Assembly: GCA_938004315.1 (NCBI GenBank)
Contig: CALKWG010000394.1
Coordinates: 1 to 9,223 of the forward strand
Source of the DNA: an uncultured Spirochaetaceae bacterium
GTDB taxonomy: Bacteria > Spirochaetota > Spirochaetia > Treponematales > UBA12059
DNA: 9,223 nt
Reading direction: 5' to 3'
In this document: positions 1 to 7,080 of the stretch, one piece after another
Position numbering within the stretch: position 1 is the stretch's first letter
Layout of the letters: each line of letters opens with the position of its first letter
Made by a program: the position numbers and the translations under genes
Notes under the pieces: generated by a model
Databases searched by the model: none
What the model saw: only the letters and a program-made list of their open reading frames with translations
Told to the model about the DNA's origin: nothing

Positions 1-373
1 TGCCGATGCAGGGGCAGCCGACCTTCATGGCCATGTCCATGGCCTTGCAGATCTTGGCGGCGTGCATCTCGCCTAGGCTGCCGCCTATGACGGTGAAGTC
101 CTGGGCGAAGACGTAGACCAGGCGGCCGTCGACGGTGCCGTAGCCTATGACTACGCCCTCGCCGGGGGCGTCCACCTCGGCCATGCCCAGGTCCGCGGCG
201 CGGTGCTCCACGAAGGCGTCGATCTCGACGAAGCTGCCCGCGTCCAGGAAGGACTCGACGCGCTCGCGCGCGGTCATCTTGCCCTTGTCGTGCTGGGCCT
301 GGACGCGCTTGGGCCCGCCGCCGGCGACGATAGCCGCCCGGCGCTCGGACAGTTCCTTGAGTTTCTCTTGCAT
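1..373 (-). CDS. Biotin-dependent acyl-CoA carboxyltransferase (methylmalonyl-CoA/propionyl-CoA type), N-terminal part, cut by window edge
   Basis: Only the first 124 codons lie in the window; the gene runs off the left edge. The N-terminus (MQEKLKELSERRAAI), the segment around residues 31-41 (GKMTARERVES), and the stretch at residues 90-124 with AQDFTVIGGSLGEMHAAK and a Gly-Cys-Pro-Cys-Ile-Gly end are typical of the crotonase-fold family. That family includes propionyl-CoA carboxylase beta subunit, methylmalonyl-CoA decarboxylase alpha subunit (MmdA) and transcarboxylase 12S. These proteins move a carboxyl group between (S)-methylmalonyl-CoA/propionyl-CoA and biotin on a carrier protein. The start is set by AAGGAG seven bases upstream, which overlaps the TAA stop of the epimerase gene 11 bases away. 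As last visible gene of the methylmalonyl-CoA run, it most likely acts on the epimerase product. Which of the three enzyme types it belongs to depends on partner genes outside the window. Confidence 0.93.
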   Translation of the reverse strand, partial: MQEKLKELSERRAAIVAGGGPKRVQAQHDKGKMTARERVESFLDAGSFVEIDAFVEHRAADLGMAEVDAPGEGVVIGYGTVDGRLVYVFAQDFTVIGGSLGEMHAAKICKAMDMAMKVGCPCIG

Positions 374-384
374 CTATATACTCC

Positions 385-786
385 TTAGTCGCGTTGGCAG
401 AGTTCTACGAGGACGCCGTTGGTGGCTTTGGGGTGCAGGAAGGCGATCTTCGCGCCGCCAGCACCGTAGCGGGGCACCTCGTCGATGAGCCGCACGCCCT
501 TGGCCTTGAGCTCGGCCAGGGCCTCCTCTATATTATCCACCCTGAAGGCCAGGTGCTGGATGCCCTGGCCCTTGCTCTCGATGAATTTTGCTATAGGGCC
601 GTCGGGCTCGGTGGACTCCAGGAGCTCTACCTCGGTATCGCCCACCGGCAGGAAGGCGACGCGTACCTTCTGCTCCGCCACCGTCTCGGTACCGTGGAGC
701 TTCATGCCCAGGATATCGGTGTACAGCTTCAAAGTCTCGTCGAGGTTCGCTACCGCGATGCCTATGTGGTCTATCTTCCCAACCAT
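385..786 (-). CDS. mce: Methylmalonyl-CoA epimerase
   Basis: This 133-residue cytosolic protein interconverts (R)- and (S)-methylmalonyl-CoA, linking the mutase to the carboxyltransferase. It has the two half-domains of the glyoxalase/bleomycin-resistance (VOC) fold: KIDHIGIAV at residues 4-12 opens the first, and GIQHLAFRV at 75-83 opens the second. Metal ligands expected in the family are visible as His7, His78 and Glu128 (VLVELC), with Glu54 (VELL) in the fourth position. Length is normal for the family. The start ATG has GGGAGG eight bases upstream. It lies 22 bases after meaB, and its stop codon is part of the ribosome binding site of the carboxyltransferase gene, so it is clearly co-expressed. 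Other VOC enzymes are a possibility in principle, but motif match and neighbours make epimerase nearly certain. Confidence 0.95.
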   Translation of the reverse strand: MVGKIDHIGIAVANLDETLKLYTDILGMKLHGTETVAEQKVRVAFLPVGDTEVELLESTEPDGPIAKFIESKGQGIQHLAFRVDNIEEALAELKAKGVRLIDEVPRYGAGGAKIAFLHPKATNGVLVELCQRD

Positions 787-808
787 AAATCTTCCCTCCC
801 TGTATCGT

Positions 809-1960
809 TTACGATCCGGCGCGAAGGCTCTGCGCTATCGCTTCCAGCGCGTCGTAGAAATCGGTCTTTTTGCCGAGCACGGCCTCGGCCTGGGCGCGCA
901 GATAGCCGCGGCGTTCGTCCGCTTCAAGGCCAGATAGTATCCTGTCGGCCGCCGCCTTGCCCAGCTCCCAGGCCAGGTTCTCGACGCGGCGCTTCGCCAA
1001 AAGCCCGGTCGCGGCGAGCCCGGCTTCGTGGGCCTTGATCGCGTCGACGAGCTCCTTTATGCCCTGCCCCGTCTCGGCCACCGTGGCCAGTACCGGCGGC
1101 AAAGCCAGCTCGTCGTGGCCGCGGGCTTGGTTGGCTATATGGTGCGCGGCCCCGGCTTGGAAGTAGCCGCCGGCGGCGTCTTCGTCCGCGGCGGCGGCGC
1201 CCGCGAACGACGCTTCCCCCGCGCCGGGCCCCGGCCCGGCCTTCGCGTCGGGCCCCAGGCCCATCGCCGCCAGGGCGCCGTAGAGCTCGGAGAAGCGGGT
1301 GGCCGCGCCGTTCAGCACGGCGGTCTCCAGCATCGCGCGGATCTCGCGTATCACGCGCTCGGCGCCGTCCTTGTCGGCCTTGTTCACGCAAAAGACGTCG
1401 CCTATCTCCATGACGCCGGCCTTGATGGCCTGGATGTCGTCGCCGAGCCCGGGGACGGAGACCAAGACGATGGTGTCGGCCAGGCGTACCACGTCCACCT
1501 CGGATTGGCCTACGCCGACGGTCTCGATGATGATATCTTGATAACCGGCCGCGTCGAGGACGCGCACCGTCTCGGCGGTCGCGCGCGACAGGCCGCCCAA
1601 GTGGCCGCGCGTAGCCAGGCTACGGATGAAGACGCCCTCGTCGGTGGCGTGGCGGTTCATGCGGATGCGGTCGCCCAGGATAGCGCCGCCGGTAAAGGGG
1701 CTCGAAGGGTCGATGGCGACGACGCCGACCGTGCGGCCGCGGCCGCGGAGCTCGGCGACCAGCTTGTCGGTGAGCGTGCTCTTGCCGGCGCCCGGCGGGC
1801 CGGTGATGCCTATCACGTGGGCCCGGCCGGTCCACTGATGAAGGGCCTTGAGCTCAGGCAGGCGCGAGCCGTCCTCCCGCTCGACCATGCTGATCAGGCG
1901 GGCTACGGCGCGGGCGTCCTGGGCCCGCGCCCGCTCGGCGAGGAGGGGCGCGTGAGCCAT
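809..1960 (-). CDS. meaB: Methylmalonyl-CoA mutase-associated GTPase MeaB, with a long Ala/Gly-rich insertion
   Basis: This G3E-family GTPase (ArgK/MeaB) gates cobalamin loading and protects methylmalonyl-CoA mutase from inactivation. Visible motifs are the Walker A loop GPPGAGKS at residues 54-61, the conserved VVAIDPSSPFTGGAILGD segment at 80-97, ETVGVGQSE at 146-154 (switch/Walker B region), and the base-recognition motif NKAD at 193-196. The C-terminal helical region resumes at about residue 287 (LPPVLATVAETGQGIKEL). At 383 residues it is longer than the roughly 320-330 usual for MeaB. The surplus lies between about residues 215 and 286, a stretch very rich in Ala and Gly that replaces a short loop. 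The ATG follows the mcmA2 stop by four bases, with AAGG nine bases upstream, implying translational coupling to the mutase subunit it serves. Confidence 0.94.
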   Translation of the reverse strand: MAHAPLLAERARAQDARAVARLISMVEREDGSRLPELKALHQWTGRAHVIGITGPPGAGKSTLTDKLVAELRGRGRTVGVVAIDPSSPFTGGAILGDRIRMNRHATDEGVFIRSLATRGHLGGLSRATAETVRVLDAAGYQDIIIETVGVGQSEVDVVRLADTIVLVSVPGLGDDIQAIKAGVMEIGDVFCVNKADKDGAERVIREIRAMLETAVLNGAATRFSELYGALAAMGLGPDAKAGPGPGAGEASFAGAAAADEDAAGGYFQAGAAHHIANQARGHDELALPPVLATVAETGQGIKELVDAIKAHEAGLAATGLLAKRRVENLAWELGKAAADRILSGLEADERRGYLRAQAEAVLGKKTDFYDALEAIAQSLRAGS

Positions 1961-1964
1961 GGGA

Positions 1965-2366
1965 CTAGGCCTTGCGTTTAAGGTTCTGCTTGATGTAGTC
2001 GATGGTGACCGAGGTGGGCGTGCCGGGGGTGAAGACCTCGGCTATGCCGGCGGCCTTGAGGCCGGGGATGTCGTCGTCGGGGATCACGCCGCCGCCTATT
2101 ACCAGGACGTCGTCCACGCCCTTCTCCTTCAGGAGATCGACCACCCGCGGGAACAGGTGATTGTGCGCTCCCGAGAGTATGCTCATGGCGACGACGTCGA
2201 CGTCCTCCTGGATCGCCGCGCCGACGATCTGCTCGGGCGTCTGCCTTAAGCCGGTGTAGATGACCTCCATGCCGGCGTCGCGCAGGGCGCGGGCTATGAC
2301 CTTGGCGCCGCGGTCGTGGCCGTCCAGGCCGGGCTTGGCTACCAGTACGCGTATCTTACGTTCCAT
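1965..2366 (-). CDS. mcmA2: Methylmalonyl-CoA mutase, small cobalamin-binding subunit
   Basis: This protein of 133 residues is the stand-alone B12-binding domain of methylmalonyl-CoA mutase. It carries the base-off cobalamin motif DGHDRG (Asp15, His17, Gly20; His17 is the expected lower cobalt ligand), SILSGAH at 55-61 and a glycine turn IGGGVIP, all typical of the Rossmann-like cobalamin fold. It pairs with the catalytic subunit encoded just upstream. I chose ATG at 2366 because AGG lies five bases before it. A GTG two codons earlier (2372) is in frame but sits only three bases from the nearest AAAGG. The gene begins 12 bases after mcmA1 ends and stops four bases before meaB. The family also includes glutamate mutase S and related domains, but the partner settles the identity. 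Confidence 0.95.
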   Translation of the reverse strand: MERKIRVLVAKPGLDGHDRGAKVIARALRDAGMEVIYTGLRQTPEQIVGAAIQEDVDVVAMSILSGAHNHLFPRVVDLLKEKGVDDVLVIGGGVIPDDDIPGLKAAGIAEVFTPGTPTSVTIDYIKQNLKRKA

Positions 2367-2378
2367 ATCCACCTGCCT

Positions 2379-4046
2379 TTAGAGGATGACCTTCTGCTGG
2401 TACTCGCCGAAGACGCCGCGCATGACGTCGCAAATCTCGCCCAAGGTAGCGTAGGCCTTGACGGCCGCCAGTATGGGAGGCATGAGGTTGTCGCCGCCCG
2501 CGGCGGCGGCCTTGACGGCCGCCAGGGCCGCGTCGACCTTGGCTTGGTCGCGCTTGGCGCGCAGGGCCTTGAGCTTGGCCGCCTGCTGCTCGCCCACGAT
2601 CGGGTCTACCCGCAGGAGCCCCTTGGGCGGGGCTTCCTTAATCTGGAACTTGTTCATGCCGACCACGACGCGCTCGCCGGACTCCACGTCCATCTGGTAG
2701 GCGTAGGCGGCGTCCTGGATCTCCTGCTGGACGTAGCCCTTCTCGATGGCCTTCACCGCGCCGCCTAAGGAGTCGATCTTGGCGATGTAGGACTCGGCCT
2801 CCGCCTGGATGCGCTCGGTCAGGCTCTCCACGTAGTAGGAGCCGGCCAGCGGGTCCACGGTCTCGGCCGCGCCCGACTCGTAGGCCACGATCTGCTGGGT
2901 GCGTAGCGCGATGCGCACCGAGTCCTCCGTGGGCAGGGCGAGGGCCTCGTCCTTGGAGTTGGTGTGCAGCGACTGGGTTCCGCCGAGCACGGCCGCCAGG
3001 GTCTGGATGGCCACGCGGACGATGTTGTTATCCGGCTGCTGGGCCGTGAGCGTCGAGCCGCCGGTCTGGGTGTGGAAGCGCAGCATCCAGCTCTTGGGAT
3101 TCTTGGCGCCGAAGCGCTCCTTCATGAGCTTGGCCCAGACGCGCCTGGCGGCGCGGAACTTGGCCACCTCTTCGAAGAGGTCGTTATGCGCGTTGAAGAA
3201 GAACGACAGGCGCGGCGCGAAATCGTCCACGTCCAGGCCGGCCTTGACCGCGGCCTCGACGTAGGCGATGCCGTCGGCGATGGTGAAGGCCACCTCCTGC
3301 GACGCGGTAGAGCCCGCCTCGCGGATGTGATAGCCGGATATGGAGATGGTGTTCCAGTTCGGCACTTCCTTGGAGCAGTAGGCGAAGATGTCGGTGATCA
3401 GGCGCATCGACGGCTCGGGCGGGAAGATGTAGGTGCCGCGCGCCACGTATTCCTTCAAGATATCGTTCTGGATGGTGCCGTTGAGCTTGTCGGCGCCCAC
3501 GCCCTGCTTCTCGGCCACGGCGATGTACATAGCCAGGAGCACCGAAGCCGGCGCGTTGATCGTCATCGAGGTGGAGACCTTGTCGAGGGGGATGCCGTCG
3601 AACAGGATCTCCATGTCGGCCAGGGAGTCGATGGCCACGCCGACCTTGCCCACCTCGCCCTGGGAGAGCGCGTGGTCGGAGTCGTAGCCTATCTGGGTCG
3701 GCAGGTCGAAGGCGACCGAGAGGCCCGTCGTCCCCTGCTCAAGGAGGAATTTATAACGCTTGTTGGACTCCTCCGCGGTGGAGAAGCCGGCGTACTGGCG
3801 CATGGTCCAGAAGCGGCCGCGGTACATCGTATTCTGCACGCCGCGGGTATACGGATACTCGCCGGGGAAGCCGATATCCCGAAGGTAATCGATCTTGGCC
3901 GTATCGACCGGGGTATAGAGCCTGGCGACCGGGGCCTTCGAGCCGGTCACGAAATCCTTCTTGCGCTCGGGGAACTTGCCTAGAGATTTTTCGACCCCGG
4001 CCTCGTACGCCTCGGCGCCTTTCTTGACGGCATCCATGTCGTTCAT
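2379..4046 (-). CDS. mcmA1: Methylmalonyl-CoA mutase, large catalytic subunit
   Basis: This 555-residue cytosolic enzyme subunit interconverts succinyl-CoA and (R)-methylmalonyl-CoA by an adenosylcobalamin radical mechanism. It is a TIM-barrel subunit that ends before the cobalamin domain, which is encoded separately by mcmA2. Diagnostic stretches are [19 protein letters not shown] (72-90), [17 protein letters not shown] (108-124), [11 protein letters not shown] (190-200) and [13 protein letters not shown] (235-247). Tyr75, Arg215 and His240 align by motif with the active-site Tyr89, Arg207 and His244 of the Propionibacterium enzyme. [14 protein letters not shown] (356-369) is likewise conserved. 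The start has GGAG six bases upstream; a second ATG three codons on is less well placed. Isobutyryl-CoA or ethylmalonyl-CoA mutases are relatives, but the adjoining epimerase and carboxyltransferase favour methylmalonyl-CoA. It is preceded by a 112-base gap with two hairpins. Confidence 0.96.
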   Translation of the reverse strand: MNDMDAVKKGAEAYEAGVEKSLGKFPERKKDFVTGSKAPVARLYTPVDTAKIDYLRDIGFPGEYPYTRGVQNTMYRGRFWTMRQYAGFSTAEESNKRYKFLLEQGTTGLSVAFDLPTQIGYDSDHALSQGEVGKVGVAIDSLADMEILFDGIPLDKVSTSMTINAPASVLLAMYIAVAEKQGVGADKLNGTIQNDILKEYVARGTYIFPPEPSMRLITDIFAYCSKEVPNWNTISISGYHIREAGSTASQEVAFTIADGIAYVEAAVKAGLDVDDFAPRLSFFFNAHNDLFEEVAKFRAARRVWAKLMKERFGAKNPKSWMLRFHTQTGGSTLTAQQPDNNIVRVAIQTLAAVLGGTQSLHTNSKDEALALPTEDSVRIALRTQQIVAYESGAAETVDPLAGSYYVESLTERIQAEAESYIAKIDSLGGAVKAIEKGYVQQEIQDAAYAYQMDVESGERVVVGMNKFQIKEAPPKGLLRVDPIVGEQQAAKLKALRAKRDQAKVDAALAAVKAAAAGGDNLMPPILAAVKAYATLGEICDVMRGVFGEYQQKVIL

Positions 4047-4054
4047 CGCGTACT

Positions 4055-4073
4055 CCTATCGTAAGGGGATAGG
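4055..4073 (-). promoter_or_regulatory. Hairpin overlapping the mcmA1 ribosome binding site
   Basis: On the minus strand CCTATC and GATAGG form a perfect six-base-pair stem around a seven-base loop. The 3' arm runs directly into GGAG, sharing the AGG of the Shine-Dalgarno sequence, and lies six bases before the mcmA1 ATG. Folding would partly hide the ribosome binding site and so could tune mutase translation. The pairing is seen in the sequence; the effect is inferred. No cobalamin-riboswitch core is recognisable in the gap. Confidence 0.4.
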
Positions 4074-4077
4074 CTCG

Positions 4078-4106
4078 GGGGGCGCCGTCGGACGCCGATC
4101 GCCCCC
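4078..4106 (-). promoter_or_regulatory. Very G+C-rich intercistronic hairpin between korC and mcmA1
   Basis: GGGGGCG and CGCCCCC form a seven-pair all-G/C outer stem. Inside it, TCGG and CCGA add four pairs around a three-base loop, leaving a small asymmetric bulge. There is no run of U after it in the minus-strand direction, so it does not fit an intrinsic terminator for kor. It may act as a transcript-processing or stability element between the kor and mcm parts. The rest of the 112-base gap 4047-4158 holds no gene and no clear promoter. Confidence 0.45.
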
Positions 4107-4158
4107 GGGGAGCATCGATCGTCGCCGCGGACGCCTCCGCGCCTCCGGTAGCTTCGGT

Positions 4159-4692
4159 CTACGCGCGGGCCGCTTTGGCCAGCTCGAAGCCTTTCTTAAG
4201 CGCGCTTAGGTTCAGCTCTTCGGTCCCCTTGGGAACCCTATTCTTCACCGCCAGGGCCAGGGTTTGCTCGGCCACGATGCCAGAGACGCCGGCCAGCGCG
4301 CCGAGGGCCACGATATTGGCGACGACTTTCTTACCCAAGTCCTCCGACGCGGTCTTCAGTATGGGAATGGACAAGGTCCTGGCCTTGATCTCGGGATTCA
4401 AAGGCACCGAGGCGTCCACGATGATGGTACCCTTACCCATGAGCGGGCCGTAACTTTTGTACGATTCTGGCGTCAGCGCGAGGAGGAAGTCGGGGTCGGT
4501 CGCCTTGGGATAGTCGATATCCTCGGGGGAGATGACGACCTCGGCCTTGGACGCGCCGCCGCGGGCCTCGGGGCCGTAGCTCTGGGTTTGCACGGCGTTC
4601 TTGTCCTCGAGGATGGCGGCCTCGGCCAACACGATGCCGGCGAGCAAGAGGCCTTGGCCGCCCGAGCCGCTTAGTCGGAATTCTGTCCGCAT
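4159..4692 (-). CDS. korC: 2-oxoacid:ferredoxin oxidoreductase gamma subunit (probably 2-oxoglutarate)
   Basis: This 177-residue protein is the gamma (catalytic-domain) subunit of a 2-oxoacid:ferredoxin oxidoreductase, which contributes to CoA binding in the complex. The signature is the glycine-rich start RLSGSGGQGLLLAG (6-19) followed by QTQSYGPEARGGASKAEVVIS (about 35-55) and the ANIVALGALAG helix near 125-135. Length matches the usual 175-190 for a separate gamma chain. The start ATG lies inside the end of korB (22-base overlap) with GGAGG seven bases upstream, also within korB, so the two are translationally coupled. It is the last kor gene before the 112-base gap leading to mcmA1. Substrate (2-oxoglutarate rather than pyruvate or branched-chain oxoacids) is inferred from the D-A-B-C gene order and the succinyl-CoA-using genes next to it. 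Confidence 0.92.
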   Translation of the reverse strand: MRTEFRLSGSGGQGLLLAGIVLAEAAILEDKNAVQTQSYGPEARGGASKAEVVISPEDIDYPKATDPDFLLALTPESYKSYGPLMGKGTIIVDASVPLNPEIKARTLSIPILKTASEDLGKKVVANIVALGALAGVSGIVAEQTLALAVKNRVPKGTEELNLSALKKGFELAKAARA

Positions 4693-5531
4693 TCGCGCAC
4701 CTCCCCCTGGAAATTATCGTATTTACGGCGCACCTGGCTCACCAGGGCCGCATACTCGGCGGTGAACTCCGGCTCCGGCTGGTTATGGAGCTCGCCGATC
4801 AGGAACTTACCGGCCAGCCTCTCCGGCGGAAGCGCCGCGGCGGCCTTCACGTTGACCGCGCTCTCTTTGAACCAGTTGAGCATGTCGACGGCGGTGCCGA
4901 TCTTGTTCTTCCGGCCCAGGTAGGTCGGGCACTGCGTGACGGCCTCGACCACCGAGAAGCCCTTATTGAGGAGCGCCTTCTCGATGAGGTCCTCGAGCAG
5001 CACGGCGTGGTAGGCGGTGCCGCGGCCGACGTAGGTGGCGCCGGCGGCGACCGCCAGCTTGGCCAGGTCGAAGCTGCGCTCCACGTTGCCGTAGGGCGCG
5101 GTCGTGCCGAGCATGCCCTTGGGCGTCATGGGCGAGTACTGGCCGCTGGTCATGCCGTAGATATTGTTGTTCATGACGATGGTCGTGATGTCGATGTTGC
5201 GGCGCGCGGCGTGGATGAAGTGATTGCCGCCTATGGCCGTGCAATCGCCGTCGCCGGTCATGACGATGACCTTGAGCTCGGGCCGCGACAGCTTGATGCC
5301 GGTGGCGAAGGCCAGCGCCCGGCCGTGGGCTGTGTGCAGGGTATCGAAGTCGAGGTAGCCGGGGGCGCGGCTCGAGCAACCGATGCCGGAGACCACCACG
5401 ACCTTGTTCTTATCCAGCTTCAGCTTGCCGACGGCGCGCACGAGCGCGCCGGTCACGGTGCCGTGGCCGCAGCCGGGGCACCAGATATGGGGCAGGCGGT
5501 TCTGCCTAAAGTACTTGAGGATATCGCTCAT
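4671..5531 (-). CDS. korB: 2-oxoacid:ferredoxin oxidoreductase beta subunit, thiamine-diphosphate binding
   Basis: This 286-residue subunit binds thiamine diphosphate and carries the proximal redox chemistry of the complex that turns a 2-oxoacid plus CoA into acyl-CoA, CO2 and reduced ferredoxin. Visible are CPGCGHG (18-24) near the N-terminus, SGIGCSSRAPGYLDFDTLHTAHGR (about 48-71), and the ThDP/Mg motif beginning GDGDCTAIGGNH (about 93-104) and closing with NNNIYGMTSGQ. The conserved Cys residues at 18, 21, 52 and in VTQCPTY are those expected to hold a [4Fe-4S] cluster in the family. Length is typical for KorB. Its ATG overlaps the korA stop as ATGA, a four-base overlap indicating coupled translation. 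Leucine codons split evenly (11 CTC, 13 CTG by my count), unlike the divergent plus-strand gene. Confidence 0.95.
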   Translation of the reverse strand: MSDILKYFRQNRLPHIWCPGCGHGTVTGALVRAVGKLKLDKNKVVVVSGIGCSSRAPGYLDFDTLHTAHGRALAFATGIKLSRPELKVIVMTGDGDCTAIGGNHFIHAARRNIDITTIVMNNNIYGMTSGQYSPMTPKGMLGTTAPYGNVERSFDLAKLAVAAGATYVGRGTAYHAVLLEDLIEKALLNKGFSVVEAVTQCPTYLGRKNKIGTAVDMLNWFKESAVNVKAAAALPPERLAGKFLIGELHNQPEPEFTAEYAALVSQVRRKYDNFQGEVRECGQNSD

Positions 5532-6661
5532 TTAGCGCCTCCCATGACGCGGGCCAGGATCTCCTCCGGCTTAAAGAGCTCGCCGTTCACCTTAGAGAGT
5601 CGCTCTACCGGCGTCTTGCAGCCGGCCAGGCGTTCTATCTCCAGGGCTAGCTGGCCGAGGTTCATCTCCGGCACGATGATGCGCTTCGCCTTGGCGGCGA
5701 TAGCCTTCAGGGCCTCCTCGGGGAAGGGGAAGACGGTCTTGGGGCGGAAGAGCCCGGCCTTCACGCCCTTGGCGCGGGCTTGGCGCACGGCCGAGAGCGA
5801 GCTCATGGCCGAAGAGCCGAAGGCCACCACCAAGACTTCGCAGTCGTCCGTCGATTCGGTGACGTAGTCGCGAATGACGGGTTCGGCCTTCTCCACCTTG
5901 CGGCATAGGCGCCGTAGGAAACGGTCGGTGATATCGCCCTTGTTAGACGGGAAACCGGTCTCGTCATGGAAGAGGCCGGTCACATGATAGCGATAGCCCT
6001 GGCCGAAGCTGGCCATGAGCGGCACGCCGCCGTCGTCGTCCGCTTCGTAGGGCTTATAGCCGCCGGGCGCTTCGGGCATCTTGCGGCGCGACACCTTGAG
6101 CTCGGCCTGCTCGGGCAGCACGACTTTCTCACGCATATGGCCGATGACCTCGTCGGTCAGGACCACCACGGGAACCCGATAGTCTTCGGCGATGTTGAAG
6201 GCCTTGACGGTCAGCTCGAAGCATTCCTTCACGTTGCCGGGCGCCAGCACCACGACCGGATGGTCGCCGTGCGTGCCCCAACGGGCCTGCATGAGATCGC
6301 CCTGGGCCGGCGAGGTAGGTTGGCCGGTGCTCGGGCCGACGCGTTGCACGTTCACGATAACGATGGGCACCTCGGCTATGCCGGCGTAGCCGATCAGCTC
6401 CTGCATAAGCGAGAAGCCGGGGCCGCTCGTCGCGGTCATGGTCTTTCGGCCGGTCAGCGACGCGCCGATGATGGCGGCGGCCGAGCCGATCTCGTCCTCC
6501 ATCTGGACGAACTTCCCGCCGACCTTGGGAAGCTCCTCGGCGCAAAGCTCGGCTATCTCCGTCGACGGCGTAATAGGATATCCCGCATAAAAGTCCAGGC
6601 CCGCGGCCAGGGCGCCGAGGGTACAGGCCTCGTTACCCTGCATGAGCTTAGCCTTAGTCAT
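5528..6661 (-). CDS. korA: 2-oxoacid:ferredoxin oxidoreductase alpha subunit (probably 2-oxoglutarate)
   Basis: This 377-residue subunit supplies the pyrimidine-binding domain of the thiamine-dependent oxidoreductase and helps set substrate choice. Recognisable segments from the N-terminus are GNEACTLGALAAGLDFYAGYPITPSTEIAE, FVQMEDEIGSAAAIIGAS, MTATSGPGFSLMQE, VNVQRVGPSTGQPT and QGDLMQARWGTHGD. The C-terminal third carries the transketolase-C-like domain (VLVVAFGSSAMS). These match the KorA/VorB branch. I start at ATG 6661 because GGAGG lies six bases upstream; the in-frame ATG eight codons earlier (6685) has no such site and would add a tail not seen in the family. The start overlaps the end of korD by eight bases. 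VorB (2-oxoisovalerate) is the main alternative. Confidence 0.94.
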   Translation of the reverse strand: MTKAKLMQGNEACTLGALAAGLDFYAGYPITPSTEIAELCAEELPKVGGKFVQMEDEIGSAAAIIGASLTGRKTMTATSGPGFSLMQELIGYAGIAEVPIVIVNVQRVGPSTGQPTSPAQGDLMQARWGTHGDHPVVVLAPGNVKECFELTVKAFNIAEDYRVPVVVLTDEVIGHMREKVVLPEQAELKVSRRKMPEAPGGYKPYEADDDGGVPLMASFGQGYRYHVTGLFHDETGFPSNKGDITDRFLRRLCRKVEKAEPVIRDYVTESTDDCEVLVVAFGSSAMSSLSAVRQARAKGVKAGLFRPKTVFPFPEEALKAIAAKAKRIIVPEMNLGQLALEIERLAGCKTPVERLSKVNGELFKPEEILARVMGGAK

Positions 6662-6929
6662 GATGGGCCTCCGGCTTAATTTCATAATCGACGTTGGAAG
6701 CGTCGCGCGATTCGCCCTCGCCGCTCCCGCGCTCGCGGACCTCTATGGCGAAATCGGGGCAGCGGAGCTCGCAGAGCCGGCAACCTATGCACTGATCCGG
6801 CCTCTCGGCGAAGACCTTGCCGTTACGGAGCGTCAGCACCTGCTTTGGGCAAAAGGCGACGCAGATATTGCATCCCTTGCACCAGCGTTCCCGAATAACG
6901 TGTTCGTAGGCTTTCTTCTGTTCGCTCAT
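6654..6929 (-). CDS. korD: 2-oxoacid:ferredoxin oxidoreductase delta subunit, 2x[4Fe-4S] ferredoxin-like
   Basis: This 91-residue iron-sulfur protein carries electrons from the KorAB core towards free ferredoxin. It has two classical cluster motifs: Cys-x2-Cys-x2-Cys-x3-Cys-Pro in WCKGCNICVAFCP and again in QCIGCRLCELRCP, with the usual spacing of about 30 residues between them. An acidic, Gly/Ser/Glu-rich tail of some 25 residues follows the second motif and ends in HHD. I start at ATG 6929 (MSEQKKAYEH). An in-frame ATG at 7016 would add 29 arginine-rich residues unlike any ferredoxin. The Shine-Dalgarno match is weak (AGG about three bases upstream). It is the first gene of the minus-strand operon, 98 bases downstream of the predicted transcription start, and overlaps korA. 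Confidence 0.93.
   Translation of the reverse strand: MSEQKKAYEHVIRERWCKGCNICVAFCPKQVLTLRNGKVFAERPDQCIGCRLCELRCPDFAIEVRERGSGEGESRDASNVDYEIKPEAHHD
6668..6672 (-). promoter_or_regulatory. Ribosome binding site that fixes the korA start
   Basis: GGAGG on the minus strand, six bases before ATG 6661 and inside the end of korD. It supports a 377-residue KorA over a longer form starting at 6685, and implies initiation coupled to korD translation. Confidence 0.7.
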
Positions 6930-7027
6930 AGTCCTACACTCTCGGTTTTGTCCGTCGCGACGCGGCAAACACCGCGTGGCCTTTTTTCTGGGCCGGCGCT
7001 GAGATACTGCGAGCATAACGGAACTTG
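6930..7027 (-). promoter_or_regulatory. 5' leader of the kor-mcm transcript
   Basis: About 98 bases separate the predicted transcription start from korD. The leader contains a small perfect hairpin, ACGCGG and CCGCGT around a six-base loop (6960-6977), and a short GGCC-A6-GGCC stretch just upstream of it. There is no U-run after the hairpin on the minus strand, so it is not an obvious attenuator. I see no recognisable riboswitch; the leader is too short for a cobalamin class. Confidence 0.35.
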
Positions 7028-7033
7028 ATAGTT

Positions 7034-7062
7034 AGGATACCCTACAAATTAGACTGTGTCAA
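7034..7062 (-). promoter_or_regulatory. Predicted sigma-70 promoter of the kor-mcm operon
   Basis: On the minus strand a perfect -35 box TTGACA (7062-7057) is followed by a 17-base spacer and a -10 box TATCCT (7039-7034; four of six matches to consensus). Transcription would start near 7027. It sits at the edge of the A+T-rich divergent region and points at korD. The boxes are seen directly; promoter activity is inferred. Confidence 0.65.
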
Positions 7063-7080
7063 AGTGTTAGTAGGTGCGAT

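Noticed and set aside
1028..1981. Plus-strand open frame of 317 codons opposite meaB
   Set aside because: Antisense shadow of meaB; low-complexity translation and no family resemblance.
2964..3983. Plus-strand open frame of 339 codons within mcmA1
   Set aside because: Antisense shadow of a well-conserved mutase gene, with no ribosome binding site or recognisable domain.
4047..4158. Cobalamin riboswitch ahead of the mutase genes
   Set aside because: The gap is too short and no B12-box-like conserved core is visible; only two simple hairpins are present.
4785..5867. Plus-strand open frame of 360 codons across korB and korA
   Set aside because: It is antisense to two genes with clear family motifs; its composition (Gly, Ala, Val, Asp, His) is the usual mirror of G+C-rich coding sequence.
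6960..6987. Plus-strand hairpin followed by six T's as an intrinsic terminator
   Set aside because: The stem is only six pairs, four bases separate it from the T-run, and no plus-strand gene ends nearby.
6930..7016. N-terminal extension of KorD from an ATG at 7016
   Set aside because: The extra 29 residues are Arg-rich and unlike ferredoxins; the ATG is only about 11 bases from the predicted transcription start, and MSEQKK at 6929 fits family length.
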